DNA from: Alisma plantago-aquatica
Taxonomy: Eukaryota > Streptophyta > Magnoliopsida > Alismatales > Alismataceae
Assembly: GCA_963693085.1 (NCBI GenBank)
Contig: OY856413.1
Location: forward strand, 541,522,379 to 541,586,378
DNA length: 64,000 bases
Direction of reading: 5' to 3'
This document shows, piece after piece, positions 11,935-22,441 of this stretch. The number at the start of each line of letters is the position of its first letter. Position 1 is the stretch's first letter. The position numbers and the translations under genes were made by a program. A model generated the notes under the pieces. It was not told the origin of the DNA and searched no databases. It saw nothing but the letters and a program-made list of their open reading frames with translations.

Positions 11935-13982
11935 ACTATCTTGTTATGGGCCTTGGTTCCTAAAAGCATTTTTAGATACTTTCTCTGAGAGGACATAGTC
12001 ATGATATAGGACCCAACTCCATCCAAATGCATTTTTAGGGACTTTCTATGAGAGGAAATTATCAAGATATGGGCCTTGGCTCCTCCCTAATACATTTATA
12101 GGGACTTTTTTTGAAAGGACACTATCATGATATGGGTCATGAATCCTCTCAACTATACTTTTATATGGATGACATTTGTCATGATATGGGCCTTAGAACC
12201 TCCCAATATATTTTTAGGGACTTGCTATGATAGGATATTGTCCTGATATGGGCCATGTCTCCTCCTAAAAGTATATTCAGGGACTTGTTGTGAGAGCACA
12301 CTGTCACGATATGGGCCTTGGTTCCTCACAAATTTATTTTTAGAGACTTGTTATGAGAAGACACTATCATGACATTAGTTGTGGCTCCTCCCAAATGTTA
12401 TTCTAGGGACAGTTGTGAGAGGACATTGTCATGATATGGGATATGGCTCCCCCTAAATGCATTTTCAAGGACTTGTTGTGAAAGGATATCATTATGATGT
12501 GGGCCATGGATCCTCACAATTTTTTTTAGGAACACATTGTGAGAGGACATTGTCATGATATGATTCATGGCTCCTCCCAAATATAATTCTATGGACTTGT
12601 TATGAGAGGACATTGTCATGATATGGAATGTGGCTCCTCCTAAGTACATTTCTGGAAACTTGTTGGGAGAGGACATTGTCATGATATGGGATGTGGCTCC
12701 TCTCAAATTCAATTTCAAAGACTTGATGTGAGAGGATGCCATCATGACTTGGGCCCTGGTTCCTCCCACATGTTGTGAGACGATACAATCATGATATGGG
12801 CCCTAAATTCTCACAAAATTATTTTTAGGGACTTACTGTGAGAGCACACTATCATGATATTGGTCACATATCCTCCCAAATGCAATTCTAATGACATGTT
12901 GTGAGAGTACATTCTCGTGATATGGGATGTAGCTCCTCTCAAATGCATTTTTAGGTACTTGTTGTAAGAGGACACCATCATGATATGGACATGTCTCCTC
13001 ACAAAATCATTTCTAGGGACATGCCATGAGAGGACATTGTCATTATATTGGTCGTGGCAGCTCCCAAATGTATTTTTAGGGACTTGTTGTCAGAGGACAT
13101 TTCCATGATGTGTGATGTGGCTCCTCTAAAATGCATTTTTAGGATCTTCATGTGAGAGGGTACCGTCATGATATGGGACCTAACTCCTCATAAATTCATT
13201 TTTAAGGACATATTGTGAGAGGAAATTGTCATGATATGGTCCATAGAAACTCCCAATACATTTTGAGGGACTTGATGTGAGAGGAAATTTTCATGATATG
13301 GGCCATGTCTCCTCCCAAAAGTATATTCAAGGACTTGTTGTGAGATTTACACCGTTATTATATGGGCCATGTCTCCTCACAAATCTATTTCTAGGGACTT
13401 TTTGTGAGAGGACACCGTCATGATATTAGTCGTGGCTTCTCCCAAATATATTTTCAAGGACTTGTTGTGAGAGGATATTGTCATGATATAGGATATAACT
13501 CCTCCTAAATGCATTTCCAGCGACTTCTTGGGAGAGGACATTGTCATGATATGGGATGTGGCTCCTTCCACATGCATTTTAAGAGATTTGGTGTGAGAGG
13601 ACCACATCATGATACATGCACCGGTTCCTCCAAAAAGCATATTTAGCAACTTGTTGTGAGAGGACATCATCATGATACAGACCCAGACTCCTCCCAGTAC
13701 ATTTTGTGGGACTTTCTGCGAGAGGACATTGTCATGATATGGGACATGTCTCCTCCCAAAAATAATTCAGGGACTTGCTATGAGAGCACACTGTCATGAT
13801 ATGGGCCCTGTCTCCTCAAAAATGTATTTCTGGGGACTTGATGCGAGGACATTATCATGATATTAGTCATGGCTCCTCCCAAATGTATTTCTAGGGACTT
13901 GTTGTGAAAGGACATAATCATGATATGGGATATGGCTCCTCCTATATGCATTTTCAAGGACTTGATATGAGAGGACATCATA
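11935..13982. repeat. 63-bp minisatellite, main block
   Basis: Roughly 32 degenerate units. Spacing is exactly 63 bp where checked: CATTGTCATGATATG starts at 12548, 12611 and 12674. Because 63 is divisible by 3, minus-strand frames stay open over several units and encode a 21-residue periodic peptide (SHIMTMSSHNKSLEMHLGGA-like). Stops recur between stretches and there is no codon conservation, so this is a shadow and not a gene. Confidence 0.9.
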
Positions 13983-13987
13983 ATGAC
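13983..13987. repeat. LARD-1 target-site duplication, left copy (ATGAC)
   Basis: ATGAC directly precedes the LTR TG at 13988 and is repeated at 28689-28693, directly after the CA of the second LTR. Confidence 0.9.
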
Positions 13988-16974
13988 TGAAACGACCGAC
14001 ACCAAACTGACAATTAAATTAAACGAATGCGGAAGCGATTAGCAGCGGAATTATCAAAAATCACTAAAAATTTAAAACTTTTGTAAAGAGATCTTCGAAA
14101 GATAAAAACTCTTTCATAAACAACATGATAGGTCATTTACAAACCGATCCATTGATATATCTCTGTAATAAACACATCTCGAGCATTACAACAAAACCCG
14201 CCTTGTTAACTGTACAAGGTAAGATACAAAATCTCGAGGCATCATGCCAAAATCCTCAGACCTACTGACTCCTAGGACCTGAGAGTACAGAGACGACATA
14301 AGACATGCTATCTATAAGACTAGACAGTCAGTATCTCCACTTGAGATTCACTGCTGCCCCTGATGTTGTTGTTGTTGTTGTTGCTCATTCTTAAATGGAT
14401 TCCTTTGTCCTTGGTGTCTTCCTAAAAAGTAGAAACCTACGGGAGTGAGACAATTTGAATAATTGTCCCAGCGAGAGTTATAACTCTCCACCAGAAGCTT
14501 TGTTATAACATTTAAGAAACAACATAGGCAAAGTAACTTAAATCATTCAACAGCAGGTTTGATAATAAGTAAAGTAACTTTTCCTTAAGCAATCATTTCT
14601 TTAAAGCATATAAAGAACATGTACACTAAATATTTCGAACGGATCATTAATGTAAACAATGTAACACCAATCATTGTTTTTCGTAGTTCAACCTAAGCAG
14701 ATATGCTACACGGTTGATTATGTTTTACAAACATTATTATGCCCTGCGGAGATGAGGTATACCGCTCATACTCCAACCGACCATTTATAAAAATCACGTC
14801 GGTACCATACATAGGTCATCAAAAGAGCCAGATTCTTATGACCTCATCTTCCTCAGTCAGTAAGAGGATTTACTTGCAGGACATCTTGTGTCTCTGCTGT
14901 AGTAGCTATCCAGGGTATTCTGGAAACTTCACTATAGAGTTGCAGTGGAGTTCTGAACTCACATCGTCATTGAAAGATTTCTTTTTTATCTCTCATCGAT
15001 GCGGTATTAGTAATTTCTTCGAGAGATTTGTGGTACATCACCCGGTATGAATATAGAGTGAAGGGTTGAAAGATTAAAGTACATCTACATCAATTCCTAC
15101 ACTAGGACGTAAGGATATTCGCTTCCATATACCCCCATATACTCAAAAGTATATGCTCCAGGAGTTCCCTTAGGAAAACCTGTTTCACCATCATTTGGTC
15201 TCTGACAATGATGGATCTATGGTCAGGGCTCTACATGACATGATTATACTTGATTAGTTAGGTACATTCTAGCATTCTTTTAGCATCAAGCATGTTTCCA
15301 AGCATTAATCATTACAACAACAACTATAAAAGTAGAATATTAAATGTATCAAGTCTAACTCACATCAATTATCAATTGGATATCATTTCTTAACCATTTC
15401 ATTACTATGATTCAAGAATAGGGTATTCAAACCCTTAATTCATCATAAGTCATCTTATTAGCATGGCCTTGATGTTACTCATGGCTCTCACAGCCTATCA
15501 ATCTTATATGATGTCACTTAACTAGGCAACATGGTATATCACTATTCACAAAGCTAATAACATGCTTCCAATGAATATGATATCATAACCTTTACCTGGA
15601 TATAATCATCCTTTTATAAGAACCTGCATGGTTAATTCAATTGACAACAATAAACATTTCATTTCCAGATCAGCAATTTATAAAGCAGAATTAACCTTTC
15701 AATTCAGGAATAGTACCTTCATGCTTACACTAAGGCTAGGTTCCCTTATTTACATCAATTAGGGTTATTCAATCCCTTTCTTTATGATTAGGAATAATGA
15801 TTACTCATCTCATACTTTAATCATGAAGATTCATGCTTAAAAGCATAAGTAGAGTTAGGGTTTACCCCACTCAATTAAGGTTATTGAATCCCTTTGTCTT
15901 ATAAGGCATAAGAATTCTTATATTGTAATTAGTTCACAGGGTTTCATACTTGAAAGCATAACCCAAGACTAGGGTTAACATGCCCCATCCTTCATTAGTT
16001 AGGGTTTGTATTCTTTTACTTCAACATAGGGTTATAGAACCTCTTAGCTCTTGAGGCATAAAGATTTCTCATATTACATCTTGTAATTAGGGTTTCATAC
16101 TCAAAGGCATAACCCTAAATTACTCAATTTATCAGATCACCCTAAATTAGGGTTTACTATTCATGTTACATGTTATTACCCTAGAATTAGGGTTTACTAT
16201 TCACTTCATAGTGAATTGAGCTCATAGCATCATTATATATGAAAATTATCATCATTGATGCCCTCAAATTAGGTTAAGATTCATTAATCATTATAATTAG
16301 GATTTCCATGATCTTACCTTGATGGATCATACCCTAATCATGTACATTCTTACATATTGAAAGTATGTTACTTGATTCTCATTCATATTAGGAGCTTTCT
16401 CTCTCTTCTTACTACTAGATGATGTTTAAATCATTCTAGGTTATATTAGGTCAAGTCATCTTTGATTAACATAGATTAAGTCAACCCATTATAATCATTA
16501 GGGTTTGCTTGATCAAGGGTTGTTATCTACTTGAACCCTTCAAGGGTACCTTGGTAATCTTCTTTAATAATCATAACATGGGTCAATCTACTAATCACTT
16601 AACCCCTTAATGTCTTTAGGTATCATTAGGGTTTAGATTAAACAACCATTGAACCATCTAAGCCTTCAAGGCATTAAGCATAAAATGATTCAGGAACATG
16701 GTTATTCAAACCCTCAGATTATCATAACACTTGCTACCAAGTGACATATAAGCATCAAGTCATCTAACAACATGACCTTGATTGAATAAATGTATATACT
16801 TTTCACATATCATTATTCTAAAAGCTTATAATTGTTTTCAAGGAATATGACATCATAACTCTTACCTGGCTATGATCACCTCATAATATCAACATGTATG
16901 ACTTATACAAATAAGGACATGCATATATAACAATGTCAACACAATACCAAAACTTTTCAATTTCTTTATAGGAC

Positions 16975-17095
16975 ACCACGGCCGTGCCACCTTGCACGGT
17001 CATGCAAAGTAAGGCTACCACGGTCGTGCTCCCTTGCACGGTCGTGCAAGTTAAGGCTACCACGGTCGTGCTCCCTTACACGGTCGTGCTACATA
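16975..17095. repeat. CACGGTCGTG repeat cluster in left LTR
   Basis: Tandem-like copies of CACGGTCGTGC are separated by TCCCTTG and AAGTTAAGGCTAC. The motif is nearly self-complementary, so neighbouring copies can pair. Such motifs are common in plant gypsy LTRs. Confidence 0.85.
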
Positions 17096-17113
17096 AGATC
17101 ATTACATGATTCA

Positions 17114-17117
<4 letters not shown>

Positions 17118-17148
<31 letters not shown>
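17118..17148. repeat. (AT)n microsatellite, length differs between LTRs
   Basis: The AT run is longer here than at the matching place in the right LTR (25571-25587). Confidence 0.85.
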
Positions 17149-17149
<1 letters not shown>

Positions 17150-17694
17150 TATGTATTCTAATCTTTCATTCTTTTAACTTGATTATGTCACATCAACCCT
17201 TCAATCAAGTACATGCTACTATGGTTAACATAGTGTATCAAGCTATTAATCCTATAAACAATTAAGAATTCTCTCTTTAATTGGTTCTAATCACTTAGGT
17301 ATTATTAGGGTTTCAACCTTCATACCTTCACTTATTATCATTAATAATCATCATTGGATCAATAGAACATTCATCATCTTAATTCCCAAAGATTTAATCA
17401 CATTGGACCTCCATTACATAAGGTATCCAATTGAATTAGGGTTTCCAATGTTGATTACTTCAATCATTGAATTCATGGAACCAAACATCAATTGGACCTA
17501 TACTCATACCTCAATTGAGTTTAATAGGTCAACCTTCAACTGATTTGAACCTTAAATAACCCTCAATCATTCATCAATTAGGGTTTGATTCAATTGAATT
17601 AGGGTTTGGAATCGATGATCCTTCAATACTAATCAATGTAAGACTAGTTACTTTGAAACCATAGAACCATCATCCAAATTGGGTATGACCTGAC

Positions 17695-19080
17695 ACTAAA
17701 CGGTCTTGAGGTCGTTTGGATGACCTCCAAATGGTCTTGAGACCGTTTGCGCATCATATCACTCAAATCCAAGCCATCCAATTAAGGTTTGGATCATTGG
17801 ATTGATCACCAAATCAGCATTGCATTGTATATCAACTTGGTTACTTTAGACCTTTAAACACCTAACCATACTCAACTCTAGACCTCCAAACGGTCTTGGG
17901 TGACCACCAAACGGTCTTGAGACCGTTTGGATGATCTCCAAACGGTCTTGAGACCGTTTGGCCCATCCATCCTTTGGATTCTAGTGAAAAATCATCAAGG
18001 ATTGGTCTATCGAGTTGATCAACAATTCAGCACTTAATTGCAATATGATTGGTACCTTTGGACCTTCAATTGATCAACTATACTTGACCCCAGACCTCCA
18101 AACAGTCTTGGGGTGACCCCCAAACGGTATTGAGACCGTTTGGGTGATCCCCAAACGGTCTTGAGACCGTTTGGGCCAATCAACCCCAAACAATCAACTA
18201 AATTCAATGCAAATCCAACACTTAGTCGATTAGGGTTAACACCATATCTTTTGTCCTTCAAACACCTAACCATATCCAACCCTAGACCTCCAAATGGTCT
18301 TGGGTGACCTCCAAACGGTCTTGAGACCGTTTGGGTGATCCCCAAATGGTCTTGAGACCGTTTGGGCAAGAAAACCCAAAAAGTCATATCAATCAAGTTG
18401 AAAGTCAGCACTTAATCCAATTAGGGTTTACATAATTGATTAGCCTTCAACTCACGATTCCTTTAGAGTTAATCCCTCAAATTTGGAGGGTTATTAACCA
18501 ACATAATTATGAACAGGAATACCAAACGGTAAACGCTTTTTCATTGCCTTCAAATGGTATTGAGACCGTTTGCCCAAAAAGTTCAATTAATCATATTGGA
18601 AAATCAGCACTTAATTCAATTCAATTACATAATATTTTAGCCTTTAACTCATGATTCCTTGGGAGTTAACCTATAACATTTGGTAGGTCATTATACCACA
18701 TCATTAGGAACAGTAATCCCAAACGGTCAACGCTTGGTCAACGCACTCAAACGGTCTTGAGACCGTTTGCCCAAAACGTTCAAGTTAATCAGACTGAAAA
18801 TCAGCATTTAATTCAATTCGATTTGCCTACTTGATTGGCCTTCAACCTACGATTTATTTGGAGTTAACCCCTCAAATTTGGTGGGTCATTATCCTACATA
18901 ATTATGAACAGAAATCCCAAATGGTCAATGCTTGGTCAATGCACTCAAACAGTCTTGGAGACCGTTTTCTCCAACCAACCTTGTGAAACCGTTTGCCCTT
19001 CAAACGATTTTGCAAACCGTTTGCCCCAAACCATTTGGCCAAAGGGGAGGGGGAGAAACAAGACCGTTTGATAAATTAAC
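17695..19080. repeat. Cluster of 22-nt palindromes in left LTR
   Basis: At least eight copies of a hairpin with arms CAAACGGTCT and AGACCGTTTG around a TG loop (for example near 17910, 17938, 18153, 18312 and 18749), plus half-copies and copies with CGG changed to TGG or GGTCT changed to GGTAT. They occur in pairs separated by short GGGTGATCCC-like spacers. Confidence 0.9.
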
Positions 19081-20262
19081 ATTGGTAATCATGCCCATAT
19101 TCTTCTACCTCCAGATCAAGGTCTGTTATTCGTGGTTTTAGTTGCAAGAAAGCAAGGAAGAGTGGGAAAGAAGAAGAACTAAGTACTAATTGCAAGAACA
19201 AAGATATGCATAAGAAAGCAAAAGGTTTAGAGTTATAAAACCCACCTTAGAACCAGCTCTAGAGCTCCAAGCTTCGAAGCTTCAAGCCTTTAATGGTTTC
19301 TTGATCTCCACAGGTCGGCCAAGGGTGTTTCTCCAAGGAAAGGTTGGGAAAAGATGGCTAGAAAGAGGAAATAAGTAAGGAAGACCATAAAACCAACCTT
19401 GCACCATGAATTCCTCCATGAATCCGAGCAAGAAGATGACCAAAGCTTACCTAGAACTCCTTATCCGTCCTACTCTGCTCCAGATCTCTGTCCTAAGTCG
19501 GTCTAAGCAAGGGGATAAGAAGGGAAGTGAAGGAAACGATCCTTGCTAAGTGAGAAAAGGTGTATATATACTTTGGGTGAAATTCCAACATAAGGACAAC
19601 TTGTTTCTCCATTTCTCATCTAGGTCCTTCCCTTCTTCTAAGCCACATTTCTCCCTTCTATAATTAAGCAAAACTCATCTTAAACCCAAGGTCTAAAGGT
19701 GAAGAAAGCCAACTTTTTACTAAGTTGCACATATAGAAGGGTTATTAGGCTTATAACTTGGTTATTTAGTTACAAGGGTTATCCTTCTTATTTGTTTATT
19801 CAAATGAAGCACCCCCTTTATCATTTTTACTCTAATTGATGCCAAGAGTCATAAAATATATTCTAGAAGGTATATTTTACATGTTGCTCCCCATGTTTTG
19901 GGTAAATTGCACTTTATACCAAAACTAGGGTTTAAAACACAAGGATGGCTCCACAAGCTACCTTTTGGTGCCCAAGCTTGGAGAATCCATAATACTTCAT
20001 CAAATTCATTCTTATGATGTATTATCATCAGAGGAACATCTAAACATGTGCAGTTTGCAAGTTAACCCCTTTAATTGGGTAATTTTCACATAAGTCCACT
20101 TTTAACAAAACAATATTACAATATTGTTTAAAAGGATAGAATGGGAAATATATATTCCTCAGGAGCTTTAATTACATTATCAACAGATAACCACAAGCAT
20201 TTAATCACATGATTAAGAAAAACATCTGGGGTTAGTTCATAATCCAGGTCAGGGATGTTACA

Positions 20263-20300
20263 AGTTATAAACCCCTAACAAGGATTTCGTCCCCGAAATC
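20263..20300 (-). other. LARD-1 polypurine-tract region and Tekay-like 3' tail
   Basis: Read on the minus strand towards the LTR: GGATTTCGGGGACGAAATCC, then TTGTTAGGGGTTTATAACT, then the LTR start TGTAACATCC. The first motif resembles the conserved end of pol in Del/Tekay gypsy elements; the G-rich stretch is the probable plus-strand primer. Confidence 0.65.
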
Positions 20301-21576
20301 CCAGAAAGAAAAGGGAAAGCAGATATTATTTAAGCATTATACCATTATGTATTCAAGTGACATTTCGTTATTATGGAACATCATAGAGTTTTGTTCAATA
20401 CAAAGTTTCTCCACTCAAGTTTTTTCCATGGAAAGATTCACATGGGACATATACTCTCATGTTCGTTAGTTAAATCAACATTTTCTTAAAATCACAATCA
20501 TACTCTGTCATCTATTTTGAGACTATATAAGTCCTTTCATACCTTGATTGTGTCATCTCACCTGATAACACCATACTAACTTTCCTTATTACTTACACTA
20601 AGTAACTCATTAGTTGTACATTCTCTTATCATAGGGAAAAGTTACTTATCAATCAAGGACTTATTTGATAGATATCTTGGAGAAAGATATGTTTATGAAA
20701 ACATAAACCCCTAACAAGTGATGTTCATAATATTTTACATGTTTACTTTGATTCTATTGTTGACTATTCCAGGTAAGCAACATAATTCATCATATATATT
20801 ATTACATTCTTATCTTGTTACCTATTACATGTGTTATCAACACATTACATCTTATCTTCCTTTTCATCTTGGAACATTACTTGTTACATATATTCTCAAC
20901 TTGGAACTAAAGTACAAGATAAACTGATACCTTTTTAGGTATACTTCACATAAACATCTTTATATTATGCACATCAAGTGTCCTAAGACCCACTTGATTG
21001 CCATGTCCCTGGAAAGAAAGAGAATAAGGGATCATATTCCTCTTGTTATATCATGTATTTTCAACCATTCATGAAACATCTTATTATTCCATCACATTTT
21101 CACATTATGGGGAGAATCTTTATTATTATTCTTACATCTTTACTGGACAGGGTTGACCTCCCTTATTCCGATATTTCTTATTTCTTGATACTCATTAGAT
21201 TGTTTCAGAATGACTACTTGATCAGAGCAATCAAAAAGATAACAATCTTGGAGTTTCCATATTTACTTTATCATAAGCAATTGTATACCTGTTCAGGGTA
21301 TATAAATACTGAGATAAGGTAATATGCATTTGTATACTACCATTTTCCTTCTCTTTTCCTATTATCACAAGTATAAGATCTAACATTACTGAATTTTATC
21401 CAGACATCTCTTTAATACTTCATCCTTTTTATGGAGGTAAGCATGTAACATGAAACATCTATTTTATACAACATTATAAGTCCTTATAGGATTAATTAAG
21501 AAAAGTTCAATCAATTACTTTCTCAGTTTTCTCTAAGAGATCATAAAAAGACATATAAGAATAACATTTATTTCAT
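20301..21576. other. LARD-1 internal region without coding capacity
   Basis: AT-rich sequence where pol would be in an autonomous element. The only ORFs are short (69 and 89 codons, plus strand, at 20718-20927 and 21053-21322) and have no recognisable domain. Confidence 0.75.
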
Positions 21577-22314
21577 CTAACCTATCATGACTCGAGGATT
21601 ATTCATTGTCTCAAGCTGATTCTGCCTCAGAGGTTTATTTGCCATAACATTTCTGGTTGGGCAATTTCTTGCCAGATGTCCAACCTGCCTACATATGTAG
21701 CAAATTCTAGGTGCCCAGTATGGTCTGAAGGGTTCTTTACCCTTTCTGGATGACCATTGTCTTGGTGTACTAGGTCCTGGTTGTGTTGGTGACACCAGAA
21801 ACTTCTTCCTTTTGGAACTACCAGGTCTCTGCTCCTGGGTTTGGATAGGCCTTTTCTAAATTCTTCCTTTGTATTTCTCTTCTGGACAATTATTTCTGAT
21901 ATGTCCAGGCTTCCTACACCTATAGCAGGTCCTGGTCTCTGGTTGTATTCTAACCCCTATATTACTGTATACTGATTCATCAGACTGAGGTTGAGCACTG
22001 ACTTGCTTTAGGTTCAAAGCTTCATCATTTACCATTGCTTCAACCTGTTGTTGTGGTTCACATATTCTGTTGATATCCAAAATATCATCATTAGGAGCTG
22101 GTAATCTGGGTTGTATTGCTAGTGCTTGATCCACTAGATACATCATGGTAGCCCTAAATTCCCCAACAATGATTCCTAAGGAAGAATTCCTTATCATGGT
22201 TGGGTTAGCTAGGGGAATCTTAGGTAATTGTCCCTCTATTACTTGCTCCTCTGCACCTCTTCTTGGTGCAATATTGTTGCTCTCCATAGCCAACTCCTCA
22301 TCTGATCCAGTCAT
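21577..22314 (-). pseudogene. Gag-tail ORF with two CCHC zinc knuckles and one in-frame stop
   Basis: One frame runs from the ATG at 22314 to the stop at 21577, broken once by TAG at 21858-21856. The first half ends with the knuckle CYRCRKPGHIRNNC; the second half, after the stop, has CYICRQVGHLARNC. Both fit C-x2-C-x4-H-x4-C, the nucleic-acid-binding motif of retroelement nucleocapsids. A Gln/Pro- and acid-rich stretch lies between the start and the first knuckle; no capsid fold is recognisable, so this looks like only the C-terminal part of a Gag. The start lies about 115 nt from the primer-binding site, and an in-frame TAG lies just upstream. It could be a relic, or a protein made only by readthrough of the single stop; the sequence cannot decide. 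Confidence 0.75.
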
Positions 22315-22429
22315 CTTCAAGTTCTTCTCCTCCTATGTGAGTAGAAGTTACCATCAGATACACTAGAGGACACTTAGAACAGACTCTACTACCTAAGTCC
22401 TATGTCTCTCTAGACTCAGCGAACCTAGA

Positions 22430-22441
22430 GCTCTGATACCA
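22430..22441 (-). other. LARD-1 primer-binding site (initiator Met tRNA)
   Basis: The minus strand reads TGGTATCAGAGC, the standard plant tRNA-iMet site, two bases from the LTR edge at 22444. Confidence 0.95.

Larger units (their letters stand above)
13988..20262 (-). repeat. LARD-1 3' LTR (left copy)
   Basis: 6,275 bp, bounded by TG and CA and colinear throughout with 22444-28688. It holds a CACGGTCGTG cluster, a cluster of 22-nt palindromes and AT microsatellites, and no convincing gene. A 103-codon plus-strand ORF at 14739-15050 is broken in the sister LTR by a CAG-to-TAG change. Confidence 0.95.

Noticed and set aside
12398..13673. Several 60-123-codon minus-strand ORFs with a 21-residue repeat
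   Set aside because: By-product of a 63-bp tandem unit; stops recur and there is no sign of a start or promoter.
9110..13982. Regular spaced repeats that might suggest a CRISPR array
   Set aside because: The units are contiguous and degenerate 63-bp repeats without unique spacers, in a plant genome.
14739..15050. 103-codon plus-strand ORF in the left LARD-1 LTR
   Set aside because: The matching place in the right LTR has a stop from a C-to-T change and other differences; no domain.
15840..16210. Many TTAGGGTTT words resembling plant telomere repeat
   Set aside because: They are dispersed and irregular, without tandem TTTAGGG arrays; common in AT-rich plant non-coding DNA.
18034..18411. 125-codon minus-strand ORF across the palindromes
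   Set aside because: It arises from the repeated palindrome words, and the sister LTR keeps only 70 codons of it.
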